64,000 bases of DNA from Sphaerospermopsis kisseleviana NIES-73 (GTDB lineage: Bacteria > Cyanobacteriota > Cyanobacteriia > Cyanobacteriales > Nostocaceae). The stretch lies in contig NZ_AP018314.1 of NCBI RefSeq assembly GCF_002368075.1, positions 5,290,840 through 5,354,839 on the forward strand. The letters run 5' to 3'. The translations under genes were made by a program, and so were the position numbers. This document shows, one piece after another, positions 34,915 through 45,392 of the stretch. The first letter of the stretch is position 1. The number at the start of each line of letters is the position of its first letter. A model generated the notes under the pieces. The model worked only from the letters and a program-made list of their open reading frames with translations, was not told where the DNA came from and made no database searches.

Positions 34915-36311
34915 TGAAAAATAATCTAAAAGTCAGCAAAGGTAAAGCTAAAAAGGGTCAAGTAACTGTCAGATTGGATTCAGGGATTGTAAGAGCCTGC
35001 TTTCCCAGGACACATTTTGCAGATGATAAGCAGTTAAAGTTAGCCACTGGTATTGCTACAGTTCAAGGGTGGGAGATTAAAGCTGGTCAGTTACAGAGAA
35101 AGTTACAGCTTGAGTTAGAAGAAGGAAAATTAAAAGATAAGGAAGGTAACTTTAACTTAGCTAGGTATAGAGAAATATTGGAGGAGTATGGGTTAAGAGC
35201 TAAATTGAGGGTGGTAGACTCAACTGTATCTACAAAAGATAATCAGGTTGACCTAAACTTATTAGAGATATGGGATAGGTATTGTGAATATAGGAAGCAC
35301 TCTCTAGCTGAGACTACCTATAAACTTAAGTTTCAGAGGCACTTCAGGAATATCATAGTGAAAGCCCTATCTGCACTTCAAGATGATAATAAGTCTGGGT
35401 TTACAGCTATAGAGTTTAAGGAGTGGTTAATTAACAATGTAAATCTAGAAAGTGCTAAGAGTGTATTGCAGCATTTAAGTAGGGCTTATGACTTAGCAGT
35501 TTCACAAGAATGCACCCCTAAAAATATATTTAAAGGATTAGCTGATGACATAAGTATAAGGAAGAGAACCAAGGTAATCAGGCAAGAAGATGTAGTAAAT
35601 GAGGATGCTGATATCCTAAACATAGATAAAGCTTTCTCATGGGAAGAGGCTCTTGAAATATTGAAATATATACAATCCAGGTCTACCCTTAGACATTACT
35701 ATAACTACACCAAATTTAAGTTTTTTACAGGGTGTAGACCTGGAGAAGCTTCTGCTCTATGGTGGTCAGATATAAGGTGGAAAGATGAATGTATCCTAAT
35801 CAGGAGAACCTATAACGAACATTTGAAAATCTTCAAGCCCACTAAGAATGAGACTGTCAGGATGTTTCCTATACCTAAAGGCGGAGAATTATGGGATTTG
35901 ATAAAGTCAATCCCTGAAGGTGAACCTAATGAGGTTGTATTTAAGAATAGGCAAGGTAAGATAATAAGACCTACTAGCTTTTTTCATGCTTGGCATGGGC
36001 AGGATGCTAACGTAGGTATAATCCCAGATTTAATAGAGCAGGGTAAGATATCTAAATATCTACCTCCTTATAACACTCGCCACACTTTTGTTTCTTATCA
36101 AATCAATGTAATTGGTATACCTCCACATATAGTCAATGCTTGGTGTGACCACAGTGAGGAGATATCCCAGAAACATTACAGGCAATTAGACCTGAAAGTT
36201 GTACCTGGGTACAATAAAGATAAAACAGAACAGCAGCAGGAAATAGACCTACTAAAAGAGCAGTTGAGAAGACAGCAGGAGTTAATAAATGAGTTGATGA
36301 ATGGTAGGTAA
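34914..36311 (+). CDS. tyrosine site-specific recombinase, XisA/XisC-like R-Y-R-Y type
   Basis: 465 residues. The N-terminal ~100 residues are a basic arm-binding domain, ~115-215 a SAM-like core-binding domain, ~240-430 the catalytic domain, and the tail (440-465) a coiled coil rich in Gln/Glu. Catalytic residues: Arg275 (TGCRPGEASALWW), Tyr386 in place of the usual His (PPYNTRHTF), Arg389, His413 (CDHSEE) and the nucleophile Tyr422 (HYRQLD). I recall the Tyr-for-His change from the heterocyst excisases XisA and XisC. Codon use differs from the surroundings (frequent AGG and ATA), which suggests transfer. It likely excises or integrates its own 2.2-kb element. Confidence 0.88.
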   Translation: MKNNLKVSKGKAKKGQVTVRLDSGIVRACFPRTHFADDKQLKLATGIATVQGWEIKAGQLQRKLQLELEEGKLKDKEGNFNLARYREILEEYGLRAKLRVVDSTVSTKDNQVDLNLLEIWDRYCEYRKHSLAETTYKLKFQRHFRNIIVKALSALQDDNKSGFTAIEFKEWLINNVNLESAKSVLQHLSRAYDLAVSQECTPKNIFKGLADDISIRKRTKVIRQEDVVNEDADILNIDKAFSWEEALEILKYIQSRSTLRHYYNYTKFKFFTGCRPGEASALWWSDIRWKDECILIRRTYNEHLKIFKPTKNETVRMFPIPKGGELWDLIKSIPEGEPNEVVFKNRQGKIIRPTSFFHAWHGQDANVGIIPDLIEQGKISKYLPPYNTRHTFVSYQINVIGIPPHIVNAWCDHSEEISQKHYRQLDLKVVPGYNKDKTEQQQEIDLLKEQLRRQQELINELMNGR

Positions 36312-36508
36312 GTTAATTAGCTATTATTCAGTAAAAGACTCCTCTAGAAAGCTATCTAGACGGGGTTTAGTTTTATTTAATCTTTACAGAAAATATTGAA
36401 ATATAAATTTATACTATTGGTTATGTGTCTTTCTTGACAACCTAGCTGTGTGCTTGCTATGGATTAAAAGGTTGTAATCATTACAAAATCTATAGATCAT
36501 GAACAAAG

Positions 36509-36545
36509 AATCCCCACTAGAAAGCAGTCTGAGTGGGAATTTTAT
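36509..36545 (+). terminator. hairpin downstream of the recombinase
   Basis: Stem CCCCACT/AGTGGGA with a 13-base loop, followed by ATTTTATTTTTATTT. Confidence 0.6.
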
Positions 36546-36606
36546 TTTTATTTATACTACCATATTTTAAGTATACTTACTAATGGAAGTATACCTAATG
36601 GACAAT

Positions 36607-36798
36607 TTAACTAGCCCTCAACATTGACAACTCAGGAACTTCCTCCACCTGCTCACCCCACAAATCATCAGCATAGATATTAGCATCATTCCTACGCTTT
36701 CAAGCATAAGCAGCCAAAGCAAAAGCCATCACACAATCAGTAGCTAGTCCTTTATCATCCAGTTTATAAAACCTCAGTTCAGTCTTGAGTTGCTTTAA
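36607..36798 (-). pseudogene. decayed phage-terminase-like C-terminus
   Basis: The minus strand reads LKTELRFYKLDDKGLATDCV then MAFALAAYA, a TGA stop in place of a likely Trp codon, then KRRNDANIYADDLWGEQVEE and a final stop. The pattern D-x-V-M-A-x-A-L-A-x-Y-A resembles the end of large-terminase nuclease domains. Just upstream another frame gives TGQPRTVKFVG, implying a frameshift as well. It looks like cargo from a phage ancestor. Family call is tentative. Confidence 0.5.
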
Positions 36799-36872
36799 CC
36801 AACAAACTTAACTGTCCTGGGCTGCCCCGTATTGAGGTAACTCTTAGCTTGTTAAAGAGAGGTATCTAATCC

Positions 36873-36894
36873 TTTTGAGCCAAGTTTGAGCCAA
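36873..36894 (+). repeat. paired TTTGAGCCAA words, right end (arm-type site candidate)
   Basis: TTTTGAGCCAA then GTTTGAGCCAA, same orientation as the left pair, 73 bases before the right direct repeat. Confidence 0.7.
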
Positions 36895-36966
36895 ATAATA
36901 TAGTTGATTATAGCAGGGAACTGAAGGGTGTATAATCAAAGAAAGAATACTAAATGGCTGAAATCC

Positions 36967-37063
36967 TTATTATGAGAGCGAGAATTGAAAATAATGTTTT
37001 ATTTATTCACCATGAGGATGTACCAGAATTTAAAAAAGGTAGTTCGGTGGTCAGAAATTCTTA
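36967..37063 (+). repeat. right direct repeat (candidate att site)
   Basis: 97 bases, two mismatches to 34747-34843, containing the start of the intact small gene. Confidence 0.9.
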
Positions 37064-37268
37064 TTTTTGGGCTTTACGTTCTATTGCTGGTCGTGCTAGA
37101 CGTGGTAGTGATTGGGAATATGAGTTTGAGGTTTGGTTAGCGTTGGCGCGGATGTTGATGTCTTTTACTGAGTCGGGATATTTGGGATATAGAGAAACTA
37201 TTTTAGAGTTTCCCTTATCCCAAGGTGAGATTCCTAGTATTTTACGGGATGTGGGAACTTGGGAATAA
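36972..37268 (+). CDS. small conserved-type protein, unknown function; target gene of the integrative element
   Basis: 98 residues from the ATG at 36972, the start shared by both repeat copies; an ATG at 36954 exists only in the element-provided upstream. The protein is soluble and mixed charge (EFKKGSSVVRNSYFWALRSI, then RARRGSDWEYEFEVWLALARM). I do not recognise a family. The element sits in its 5' end but supplies a full replacement copy, so the coding sequence survives while its upstream control region is swapped. It lies convergent to truB. Confidence 0.65.
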   Translation: MRARIENNVLFIHHEDVPEFKKGSSVVRNSYFWALRSIAGRARRGSDWEYEFEVWLALARMLMSFTESGYLGYRETILEFPLSQGEIPSILRDVGTWE

Positions 37269-37409
37269 CGAAGGCAAGAGGCAGAAGGCAGGAGTCCGTT
37301 TTTGTCAGGGGTATTTATACCCCACTTCAAAAAATTTTCGCCTTTAAATGCGTGGTTGTATACCCGATGTTTATGATACTTTGCGAAAAGAATATTGTGG
37401 GTTTGAATA

Positions 37410-38288
37410 TTAAGAAATAGGTTCAAAAACCATTTGGGGTATTAATATTTGATCTTGGATTTTTCCAACTCCTAAAAAGCGGTTGTCTTGTTCATAAACT
37501 CTTACTAAATCTGAAATTTCGAGATTTACAGGAACTTTCTGTCCTTGACACCATTTTTTGGCTAATGTGTCTGGTAGGCTTACGGGTGATAGTTGTTGTA
37601 ATGCTGCATCTGAGGAGATGGTTTGAAATGTGCCGGTTTGCAGTTGGTTTTCTATGTCTGTGAAGGTGAGGCTGTTTTCTAAGTAAAATCCGCTGCTTTC
37701 TGTTCTGGTTAAGGCGGCGAGGGTTGCTCCTGTGTTTAAAAGTATGCCTAAGTCACGGGCGATCGCTCTAATATATGTTCCTGCACCACAGGCGATCGCC
37801 AAATCCAATTCCGGGAAATCACTATCACGCCAGTCTAAAATCTCTATTTTTAATACTTCTACCGTTCTCACTGGTGCTTGCACAATTTCTCCTTGACGTG
37901 CTAAATCATACAGACGTTTACCTTCAACTTGAATCGCACTATAACTAGGGGGAATTTGCTCAATTTTACCGATAAATTGGGGTATTTCGGTTTCTATGGC
38001 GGTTAATTTTAAGCCAGGACAAGGTTGAGAGGTGATAACTTCCCCTTGTAAATCATCAGTAGTAGTACGCACCCCAAAACGCATGGTAGCTTTATAAGCT
38101 TTTTCACCGGGTAAATATTGTAATAATCTGGTGGCTTTTCCCAAAGCGATGGGTAAAACTCCTGTAGCTGCTGGATCTAAAGTTCCTGCGTGTCCCACTC
38201 GTTTTAAACGCAACAGTTTTCTGACTCGTGCTACGCAGTCATGGGAAGTCCAGTCATCAGGTTTGTTTAAATTGATAAAACCCTGCAC
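37410..38288 (-). CDS. truB: tRNA pseudouridine(55) synthase
   Basis: 292 residues. It starts with [17 protein letters not shown], and the catalytic Asp is in [16 protein letters not shown]. Further family blocks are [33 protein letters not shown] and [15 protein letters not shown]. It makes pseudouridine 55 in tRNA T-loops. The C-terminus is short, as in many cyanobacterial TruB proteins. It is monocistronic, with GCGATCGC sites in the gene. Confidence 0.95.
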   Translation of the reverse strand: MQGFINLNKPDDWTSHDCVARVRKLLRLKRVGHAGTLDPAATGVLPIALGKATRLLQYLPGEKAYKATMRFGVRTTTDDLQGEVITSQPCPGLKLTAIETEIPQFIGKIEQIPPSYSAIQVEGKRLYDLARQGEIVQAPVRTVEVLKIEILDWRDSDFPELDLAIACGAGTYIRAIARDLGILLNTGATLAALTRTESSGFYLENSLTFTDIENQLQTGTFQTISSDAALQQLSPVSLPDTLAKKWCQGQKVPVNLEISDLVRVYEQDNRFLGVGKIQDQILIPQMVFEPIS

Positions 38289-38410
38289 AAATAATTCGTA
38301 ATTGTTAATTAGAAATAGAGCCTACGGAACGCTGGCGCGAACGTAATTAATTATATAGCATTTTCTATTTAATTACAGTGTAGGAATAAAGAGTTAAACA
38401 AACAACATCA

Positions 38411-40177
38411 CTAAAAAATCAACAAATGTAGTAGGGAGACACCAATATTTAATATCCAAAATCCCCATCTGACTATAGTTAAAGAGAGTTTTTTTTTGGG
38501 TATAGCTGGTTGATGATTATGCTCTAATATTGGTGCTAACTGTAGAGTGTTCAGAGATTTTACGAGACTTAAACCTAAAGATTGACTAGAAATAGTTTGA
38601 GCATAACCAGCGTTGAGGTAGGGAAGATATTGTGGTTTTTGATATACAAAAGTTTGGAAAAAAGGCAAACTTAAAGAATTGATGTAAGCACGCGATTGGG
38701 AAGCATTACCAACCATGTCTGGGGGTAATGCTATTTGTTGACTTCCAGGGTTACTATTACCAATGCTAGAAAAATGAGTTGCACCAACAAGCATAACAAG
38801 ATATTTGTGGGGATTAGTTAACCAAGAAAAAGGTAGGATTTGTTCATATAAAGCTGGTGCTACAGTATCTTCACTGCTACCAATAAACATCACAGGAGTT
38901 TGCATTTGATTTAAACCAGATTCACCAAATATAGAACTGGTGATGGGGTTAACAGCTATCGCGGCTTTTATTCTCTGATCTCGTAAATTAATATTCTCTT
39001 GTTGTGTAGATTTATTTTGCAATTCCAAAGCGCGACATTGCAACAATAAAGACATATTCCAGGTATCTTGTAGCGCATCTGGTTGACAATCTTTTTGTAG
39101 TTGTTGAAAGTTGATTTTTGCCCCGGCTAAAGCTAATGCAGTATAACCACCAAAAGACTGACCAAATATTCCCACTTGTTGCAGATTTAATTTACCTTTA
39201 AATTCACCATCAGACTGGTTAGTTTTTTCTAGTTTATCTAATATATATTTTATATCTAAAGGTCTATTAATAAATTCATTTGCTTCTTGTAGTTTCCTAT
39301 TATTTCTATTGTTGAAAAATAGATGAGGATGATTAGGGACGACAACGGCAAATCCATGAGATGCTAAGTGTTTGGCTAAATAACGAAAGTTACTGCTATC
39401 TAAACCCAAGCCGTGAGAAATCACAATTACTGGTGTGGTATTTTGAAGATTGGGAATATAAATATCCGTTAATAAATGTCGATCTCTGGTGATATCAAAA
39501 AATTCCAGCGTAGATTTTTTAAATGTAAAAATACCAGGATTTTGTAAATTTGCTAAGAAGGATAAATTTTTCTTGGGAATAGTAGCAGCTTCTATTTTTG
39601 ATTGTTGTTGAAGTATGGCGATCGCTTGCTGAGTTTCACTAATTATATTTTCCAGTTCACCAGCTATCTCTAAGCTATCAGCTAAGTTAAGACGAATACT
39701 ACTGCTAGGATAATTGCGTAATAAATTTAATAACGTTAATCCTTCTGGTTCCCCAGACGCTGAAATAATCGCAGTACGTAAATCCTCAATCTCTGAATCA
39801 TTTTGAGCAGATTTAGCTGTAATTAATTTAGCCAAACGTTGCAGCATAAATTCCCCTTGCTGGGTGTGGAGAAATTGTGACGCAACTGCGGGAGTAATTT
39901 TGACATTACTAAGTAAAATTTTGCGTAATTTTTGCAGTTTATCAGATGAAATATATTGTTGATAAACTGCTAATTTATCATCAATTATTCCTGTTTTTGT
40001 ATAGGTTTCTAAACTCATCACAGGAATAGGAATTTCCAGGATAGAATAAGCAGCGTAAATTTGCTCTGCTGCCATCACAGAATTACTCATTCCAAATGTT
40101 GGCAGCAACATTGAAAGCACCAGCAATAAGAATTTTTTTTTCCAGCTGCTGGAAAAGTTACCAAACAAACTATTCAT
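38411..40177 (-). CDS. alpha/beta hydrolase with N-terminal DUF1400 domain
   Basis: 588 residues. A signal peptide (FLLLVLSMLLPTFGM...VMAAEQI) is followed by the cyanobacterial DUF1400 helical region (about 38-135; LEIPIPVMSLETYTKTG). Residues ~230-520 are an alpha/beta hydrolase resembling platelet-activating-factor acetylhydrolases: oxyanion region VISHGLGLDSSNF, nucleophile GIFGQSFGGYTAL, Asp near MFIGSSEDTVAP, and His in GATHFSSIG. A final hydrophobic helix (WGFWILNIGVSLLHLLIF) may anchor it. It should cleave an ester in the periplasm; the substrate is unknown. Monocistronic. Confidence 0.85.
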   Translation of the reverse strand: MNSLFGNFSSSWKKKFLLLVLSMLLPTFGMSNSVMAAEQIYAAYSILEIPIPVMSLETYTKTGIIDDKLAVYQQYISSDKLQKLRKILLSNVKITPAVASQFLHTQQGEFMLQRLAKLITAKSAQNDSEIEDLRTAIISASGEPEGLTLLNLLRNYPSSSIRLNLADSLEIAGELENIISETQQAIAILQQQSKIEAATIPKKNLSFLANLQNPGIFTFKKSTLEFFDITRDRHLLTDIYIPNLQNTTPVIVISHGLGLDSSNFRYLAKHLASHGFAVVVPNHPHLFFNNRNNRKLQEANEFINRPLDIKYILDKLEKTNQSDGEFKGKLNLQQVGIFGQSFGGYTALALAGAKINFQQLQKDCQPDALQDTWNMSLLLQCRALELQNKSTQQENINLRDQRIKAAIAVNPITSSIFGESGLNQMQTPVMFIGSSEDTVAPALYEQILPFSWLTNPHKYLVMLVGATHFSSIGNSNPGSQQIALPPDMVGNASQSRAYINSLSLPFFQTFVYQKPQYLPYLNAGYAQTISSQSLGLSLVKSLNTLQLAPILEHNHQPAIPKKKLSLTIVRWGFWILNIGVSLLHLLIF

Positions 40178-40697
40178 CGCTCAAATGTTTCCGTGATGTT
40201 GTCTAGCGAGGCATTAAATTTGGTAGTTATTCAAACACCCTGTTGATTAATTTATATACTATTGATTACATCTGTGTTCTGGATAGTTTTGAGCTTTTTT
40301 TGTCTGCTGAAATAAAAATTTAGCTATTCAATCATTAGAGCAATTTGTACCTAAATGGATGTGGATCTATTGATTTATATAGATATATATTGAAAATTTT
40401 AGTAAATAAAAAAAACTCTTGCCTCAGTGTTTATGATGTAGCTTTCTAGAGTAAATAAGTCTAAACCTTGTTAAAATTTTTGTAAAAATTATGTTTTTTG
40501 TATTGCATGAGACTGCAAAATCAAATATCTTTGTTTTTGAACAGTAACTCAACATTAAAAAACCTCAGACTCAAATCATCGACTTCTTCAAGAAGTCAGG
40601 GATCTATCCACAGATTATTTTACGTTTAATTATGTTGATCTATTTAGAGAAGAACTATTTGAAAAAACTTCGGAAATTCTGAATTTTCCAGTAAATT
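40178..40697. other. 520-base AT-rich spacer with one palindromic repeat
   Basis: Upstream region of the DUF1400 hydrolase and downstream of the EamA gene. Apart from the palindrome at 40575-40607 I see no gene or clear regulatory site. Confidence 0.6.
40575..40607. repeat. palindromic repeat, intergenic copy
   Basis: ATCGACTTCT-TCA-AGAAGTCAGGGATCT, related to the copies in the FGE gene and at the GDPD stop. Confidence 0.75.
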
Positions 40698-41621
40698 CTA
40701 TTTTGCAGACTTACCCAAGGCGATAGCTACTGAACCAGAAACAACTAATAAAGCGCCAATAATTCCTATTAAGGTAATATTTTCTGGGGGAATAAGCTGG
40801 GGAAAAATACCCGCTACCAACTCCACAGCTATTAAAGTGACAATGGGAGCTAAAGCTAAAACTGCACTGACTCTGGAAGCTTCCCAATGTTCTAAAGATT
40901 CAGCAAAAGAACCATAAGCAATTAAAGTATTTAAACCACAAAATAATAACATTGATAAATGCAGAAAATCGAGATTAAAAATTTTATAGACTTTGGTAAA
41001 TGGCGTAAATAATAAAGCACAGCCGCCATAAATAATTAGCATAATATGATAAGATGATAAAGATTGTAATAGTTGCTTTTGTGCCAAGGCATAAATAGCC
41101 CAGCAAACAGCACCTAATACAAGTAATCCACTACCTACAAGATATTGTCCTTGGGCTGTAATTAAATTGGTAATTTGAGCTTTAAAAAATAATAAAAACC
41201 CTAAAGTTAAGACACTAACACCAAACCATTGCCATAATGTATAACGTTCTCTAAAAATAACTAAACCCCCAAAACCTAATAACACAGTAGATAACTGAAT
41301 AATTACTTCTGCATTACTGGCAGTTGTTAATGCTAAACCTTGCATGAAGAGAAAATAATTACCTCCCAAAAATATTGTCGCTATTGCTAATAATTTTCCC
41401 GAACTAGAACGTAATTGTTCGATTGTTGGTAATTTTTTTTGTACAAACAAATAAATTGCCAGCAATATAAACGACATCAAAAACCGAAACCAAATAACGG
41501 TATAGACATCTAAAACTTGTAGTGTTACCTTTAAGGCAATTGGTAAAATTCCCCATAAAAACACCGTAAGTAACGATAAACTTAGTCCTAAACGCCAGCG
41601 GCCGGAAGTTTGATGTATCAT
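40698..41621 (-). CDS. EamA-family (DMT) transporter
   Basis: 307 residues with about ten membrane helices in two homologous halves, the 10-TMS drug/metabolite transporter pattern. First half: LLTVFLWGILPIALK...FRFLMSFILLAIYLF; second half: VLGAVCWAIYALAQKQLL...ALLVVSGSVAIALG. It probably exports a small metabolite or amino acid; the substrate cannot be told. Single gene, with a MITE 110 bases upstream. Confidence 0.9.
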   Translation of the reverse strand: MIHQTSGRWRLGLSLSLLTVFLWGILPIALKVTLQVLDVYTVIWFRFLMSFILLAIYLFVQKKLPTIEQLRSSSGKLLAIATIFLGGNYFLFMQGLALTTASNAEVIIQLSTVLLGFGGLVIFRERYTLWQWFGVSVLTLGFLLFFKAQITNLITAQGQYLVGSGLLVLGAVCWAIYALAQKQLLQSLSSYHIMLIIYGGCALLFTPFTKVYKIFNLDFLHLSMLLFCGLNTLIAYGSFAESLEHWEASRVSAVLALAPIVTLIAVELVAGIFPQLIPPENITLIGIIGALLVVSGSVAIALGKSAK

Positions 41622-41735
41622 ATTAATTTCATGGGATTATTTATCATATATTTTAGGTTTGGGAATGGGGAATAGGAAAAAAGTGATTATGAGTCATTAA
41701 CCCGTGATGATATCATTTTGTTAAAAGAATACAAG

Positions 41736-41899
41736 GGGAGCATCCCAAATGTGTAAATTTATTTTTATCTAACGACATAAAATGATCCAAGGGTCTGATA
41801 TGATTGAACCGCAAAGGGCGCAAAGGACACAAAGGTAAGAGAGTTAAGCGAGAGTTTTTGGTGTGGGTGCGTTTATTTTCGCAAAATTGGTATGCTCCC
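41736..41899. mobile_element. MITE copy 2 (164 bp, 8-bp target duplication AATACAAG)
   Basis: Ends GGGAGCATCCCAA and TTGGTATGCTCCC (12 of 13 complementary), flanked by AATACAAG at 41728-41735 and 41900-41907. The interior matches copy 1 (GTGTAAATTTATTTTTATCT, GATATGATTGAACCGCAAAG). It lies in the 526-base spacer between the EamA and ligA genes, which otherwise shows no gene. Confidence 0.92.
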
Positions 41900-42147
41900 A
41901 ATACAAGTGAGATCACCTGCGGATTCAGGATTGAAGAATAGATAATTACTTCCTGCCATTGATTATGTGATCCGGGTATATTTTAACATGATTAATCATT
42001 AGTAATTCATAAATTCACAATTTAAAACATCATTTACAAGGGTTTGATTCCCTGTACTGCTTTCAGCGGACTGGTTTCAAGTAGATTTTAAATCATTATT
42101 TGTCACCTAATTATGAATTATTAATTATCAATTATGAATTTTTCATA

Positions 42148-44223
<2,076 letters not shown>

Positions 44224-44266
44224 TTAATAATTATCCCTATTCATTGAAAATAATAAACCCTATCTT

Positions 44267-45280
44267 ATGGACAATTTTAGAGATTCCACATTCACAAATC
44301 AATTACCTATTATTATAGCTCATCGTGGTGCAAGTGGATACCGACCTGAACATACATTAGCAGCATATCAATTAGCAATTGAATTAGGTGCTGATTATAT
44401 TGAACCAGATTTAGTGATTACCAAAGATGGGGTTTTAATTGCACGTCATGAAAATGAAATATCAGCAACTACAGATATTGCTGAACATCCTGAATTTGCT
44501 TATTTGCGAACTACAAAAATCATTGATGGGGAAATTATAACAGGTTGGTTTACCGAAGATTTTACCTTAGCAGAAATCAAAACATTAAGAGCGCAAGAAC
44601 GCATTCCCCAACTACGTTCTTTTAACACAAAATACAATGGAATTTACACAATTCCCACCCTAGAAGAAATCATTGATTTAGCTGAAAAGAAAAGTATAGA
44701 AAAAAATCGCAAAATTGGGATTTACCCAGAAACAAAACATCCAACTTACTTTCAATCAATTGATCTAGAATTAGAAACACCCTTATTAACGGCTTTAGAA
44801 AAAACTCATGTACCAGTATTTATTCAATCATTTGAAGTTAGTAACTTAAAAGCATTAGCCAAAAAAACAAATCTACCTTTAGTACAATTAATCAACGACT
44901 CAGGTAAACCCTATGATTTTGTAATGAGTGATAATCCCCGCACCTATCAACATATAAGCAAACCAGCAGGATTAAAAAAAATCGCTGAATATGCACAAGC
45001 AATAGGAGTCAATAAAAACTTAATAATTCCCAGAGATAGTCAAGGGAAATTAATATCACCCACATCCTTAGTTAATCACGCCCATAAAGAAAATTTATTA
45101 GTTCATGCTTGGACATTCCGCAATGAAAATTACTTCTTACCTTTAGATTGTCAAGACAACCCTCAAGAGGAATATAAACTATTTTTTAATTTAGGGATAG
45201 ATGGGGTATTTAGTGACTTTCCAGATATTGCTTGTGTGATAAGATGCAAAAACCTAATACCCAGATCCCAGACTTCTTGA
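44267..45280 (+). CDS. glycerophosphodiester phosphodiesterase
   Basis: 337 residues with the GDPD active site: IIAHRGASGYRPEHTLAAY (catalytic His and Arg/Glu) and EPDLVITKDGVLIARHE (metal ligands and second His). It matches the GlpQ branch but has no signal peptide, so it is probably cytoplasmic. It hydrolyses glycerophosphodiesters to glycerol-3-phosphate and alcohol. The last residues (PRSQTS) and the stop codon come from a palindromic repeat (45263-45295), so the natural C-terminus appears to have been replaced. Divergent from ligA across 64 bases. Confidence 0.9.
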   Translation: MDNFRDSTFTNQLPIIIAHRGASGYRPEHTLAAYQLAIELGADYIEPDLVITKDGVLIARHENEISATTDIAEHPEFAYLRTTKIIDGEIITGWFTEDFTLAEIKTLRAQERIPQLRSFNTKYNGIYTIPTLEEIIDLAEKKSIEKNRKIGIYPETKHPTYFQSIDLELETPLLTALEKTHVPVFIQSFEVSNLKALAKKTNLPLVQLINDSGKPYDFVMSDNPRTYQHISKPAGLKKIAEYAQAIGVNKNLIIPRDSQGKLISPTSLVNHAHKENLLVHAWTFRNENYFLPLDCQDNPQEEYKLFFNLGIDGVFSDFPDIACVIRCKNLIPRSQTS

Positions 45281-45295
45281 AGAAATCGGGGATCT
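45263..45295. repeat. palindromic repeat overlapping the GDPD stop codon
   Basis: AGATCCCAGACTTCT-TGA-AGAAATCGGGGATCT. The TGA in the loop is the stop codon of the GDPD gene. It may also terminate transcription. Confidence 0.8.
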
Positions 45296-45392
45296 CTCCA
45301 TTGTTAATACTGTTCGGTTAAGTTGAAAATATAACAGTTCTCATGAGCATGGGAACTACTATAATAACTTGGTTGAGGTTAAAAAACTACTT

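Larger units (their letters stand above)
36312..36953. other. gene-free part of the integrative element
   Basis: 640 bases after the recombinase hold a terminator (36509-36545), a decayed minus-strand coding remnant (36607-36798, extended by another frame to about 36840) and the right-hand TTTGAGCCAA pair (36873-36894). No intact ORF is seen. Confidence 0.6.
34747..37063. mobile_element. 2.2-kb integrative element with R-Y-R-Y recombinase, bounded by 97-bp direct repeats
   Basis: Two direct repeats (34747-34843 and 36967-37063) differ at two positions and lie exactly 2,220 bases apart. Between them are one tyrosine recombinase gene, paired TTTGAGCCAA words near both ends, a terminator, and a decayed phage-terminase-like fragment. 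The left repeat carries a truncated copy of the 5' end of the gene whose full version starts in the right repeat. This is the structure of site-specific integration into the start of a gene. Recombination between the repeats would remove 2,220 bases and leave one intact gene. Confidence 0.85.

Noticed and set aside
36954..36971. Earlier ATG giving six extra residues to the small gene
   Set aside because: These codons lie in element sequence and are absent from the left copy; the shared start is the ATG at 36972.
42035..42070. GGTTTGATTCC-like T-loop suggesting a tRNA
   Set aside because: The surrounding bases do not form acceptor, D or anticodon stems, and the T stem is only four pairs.
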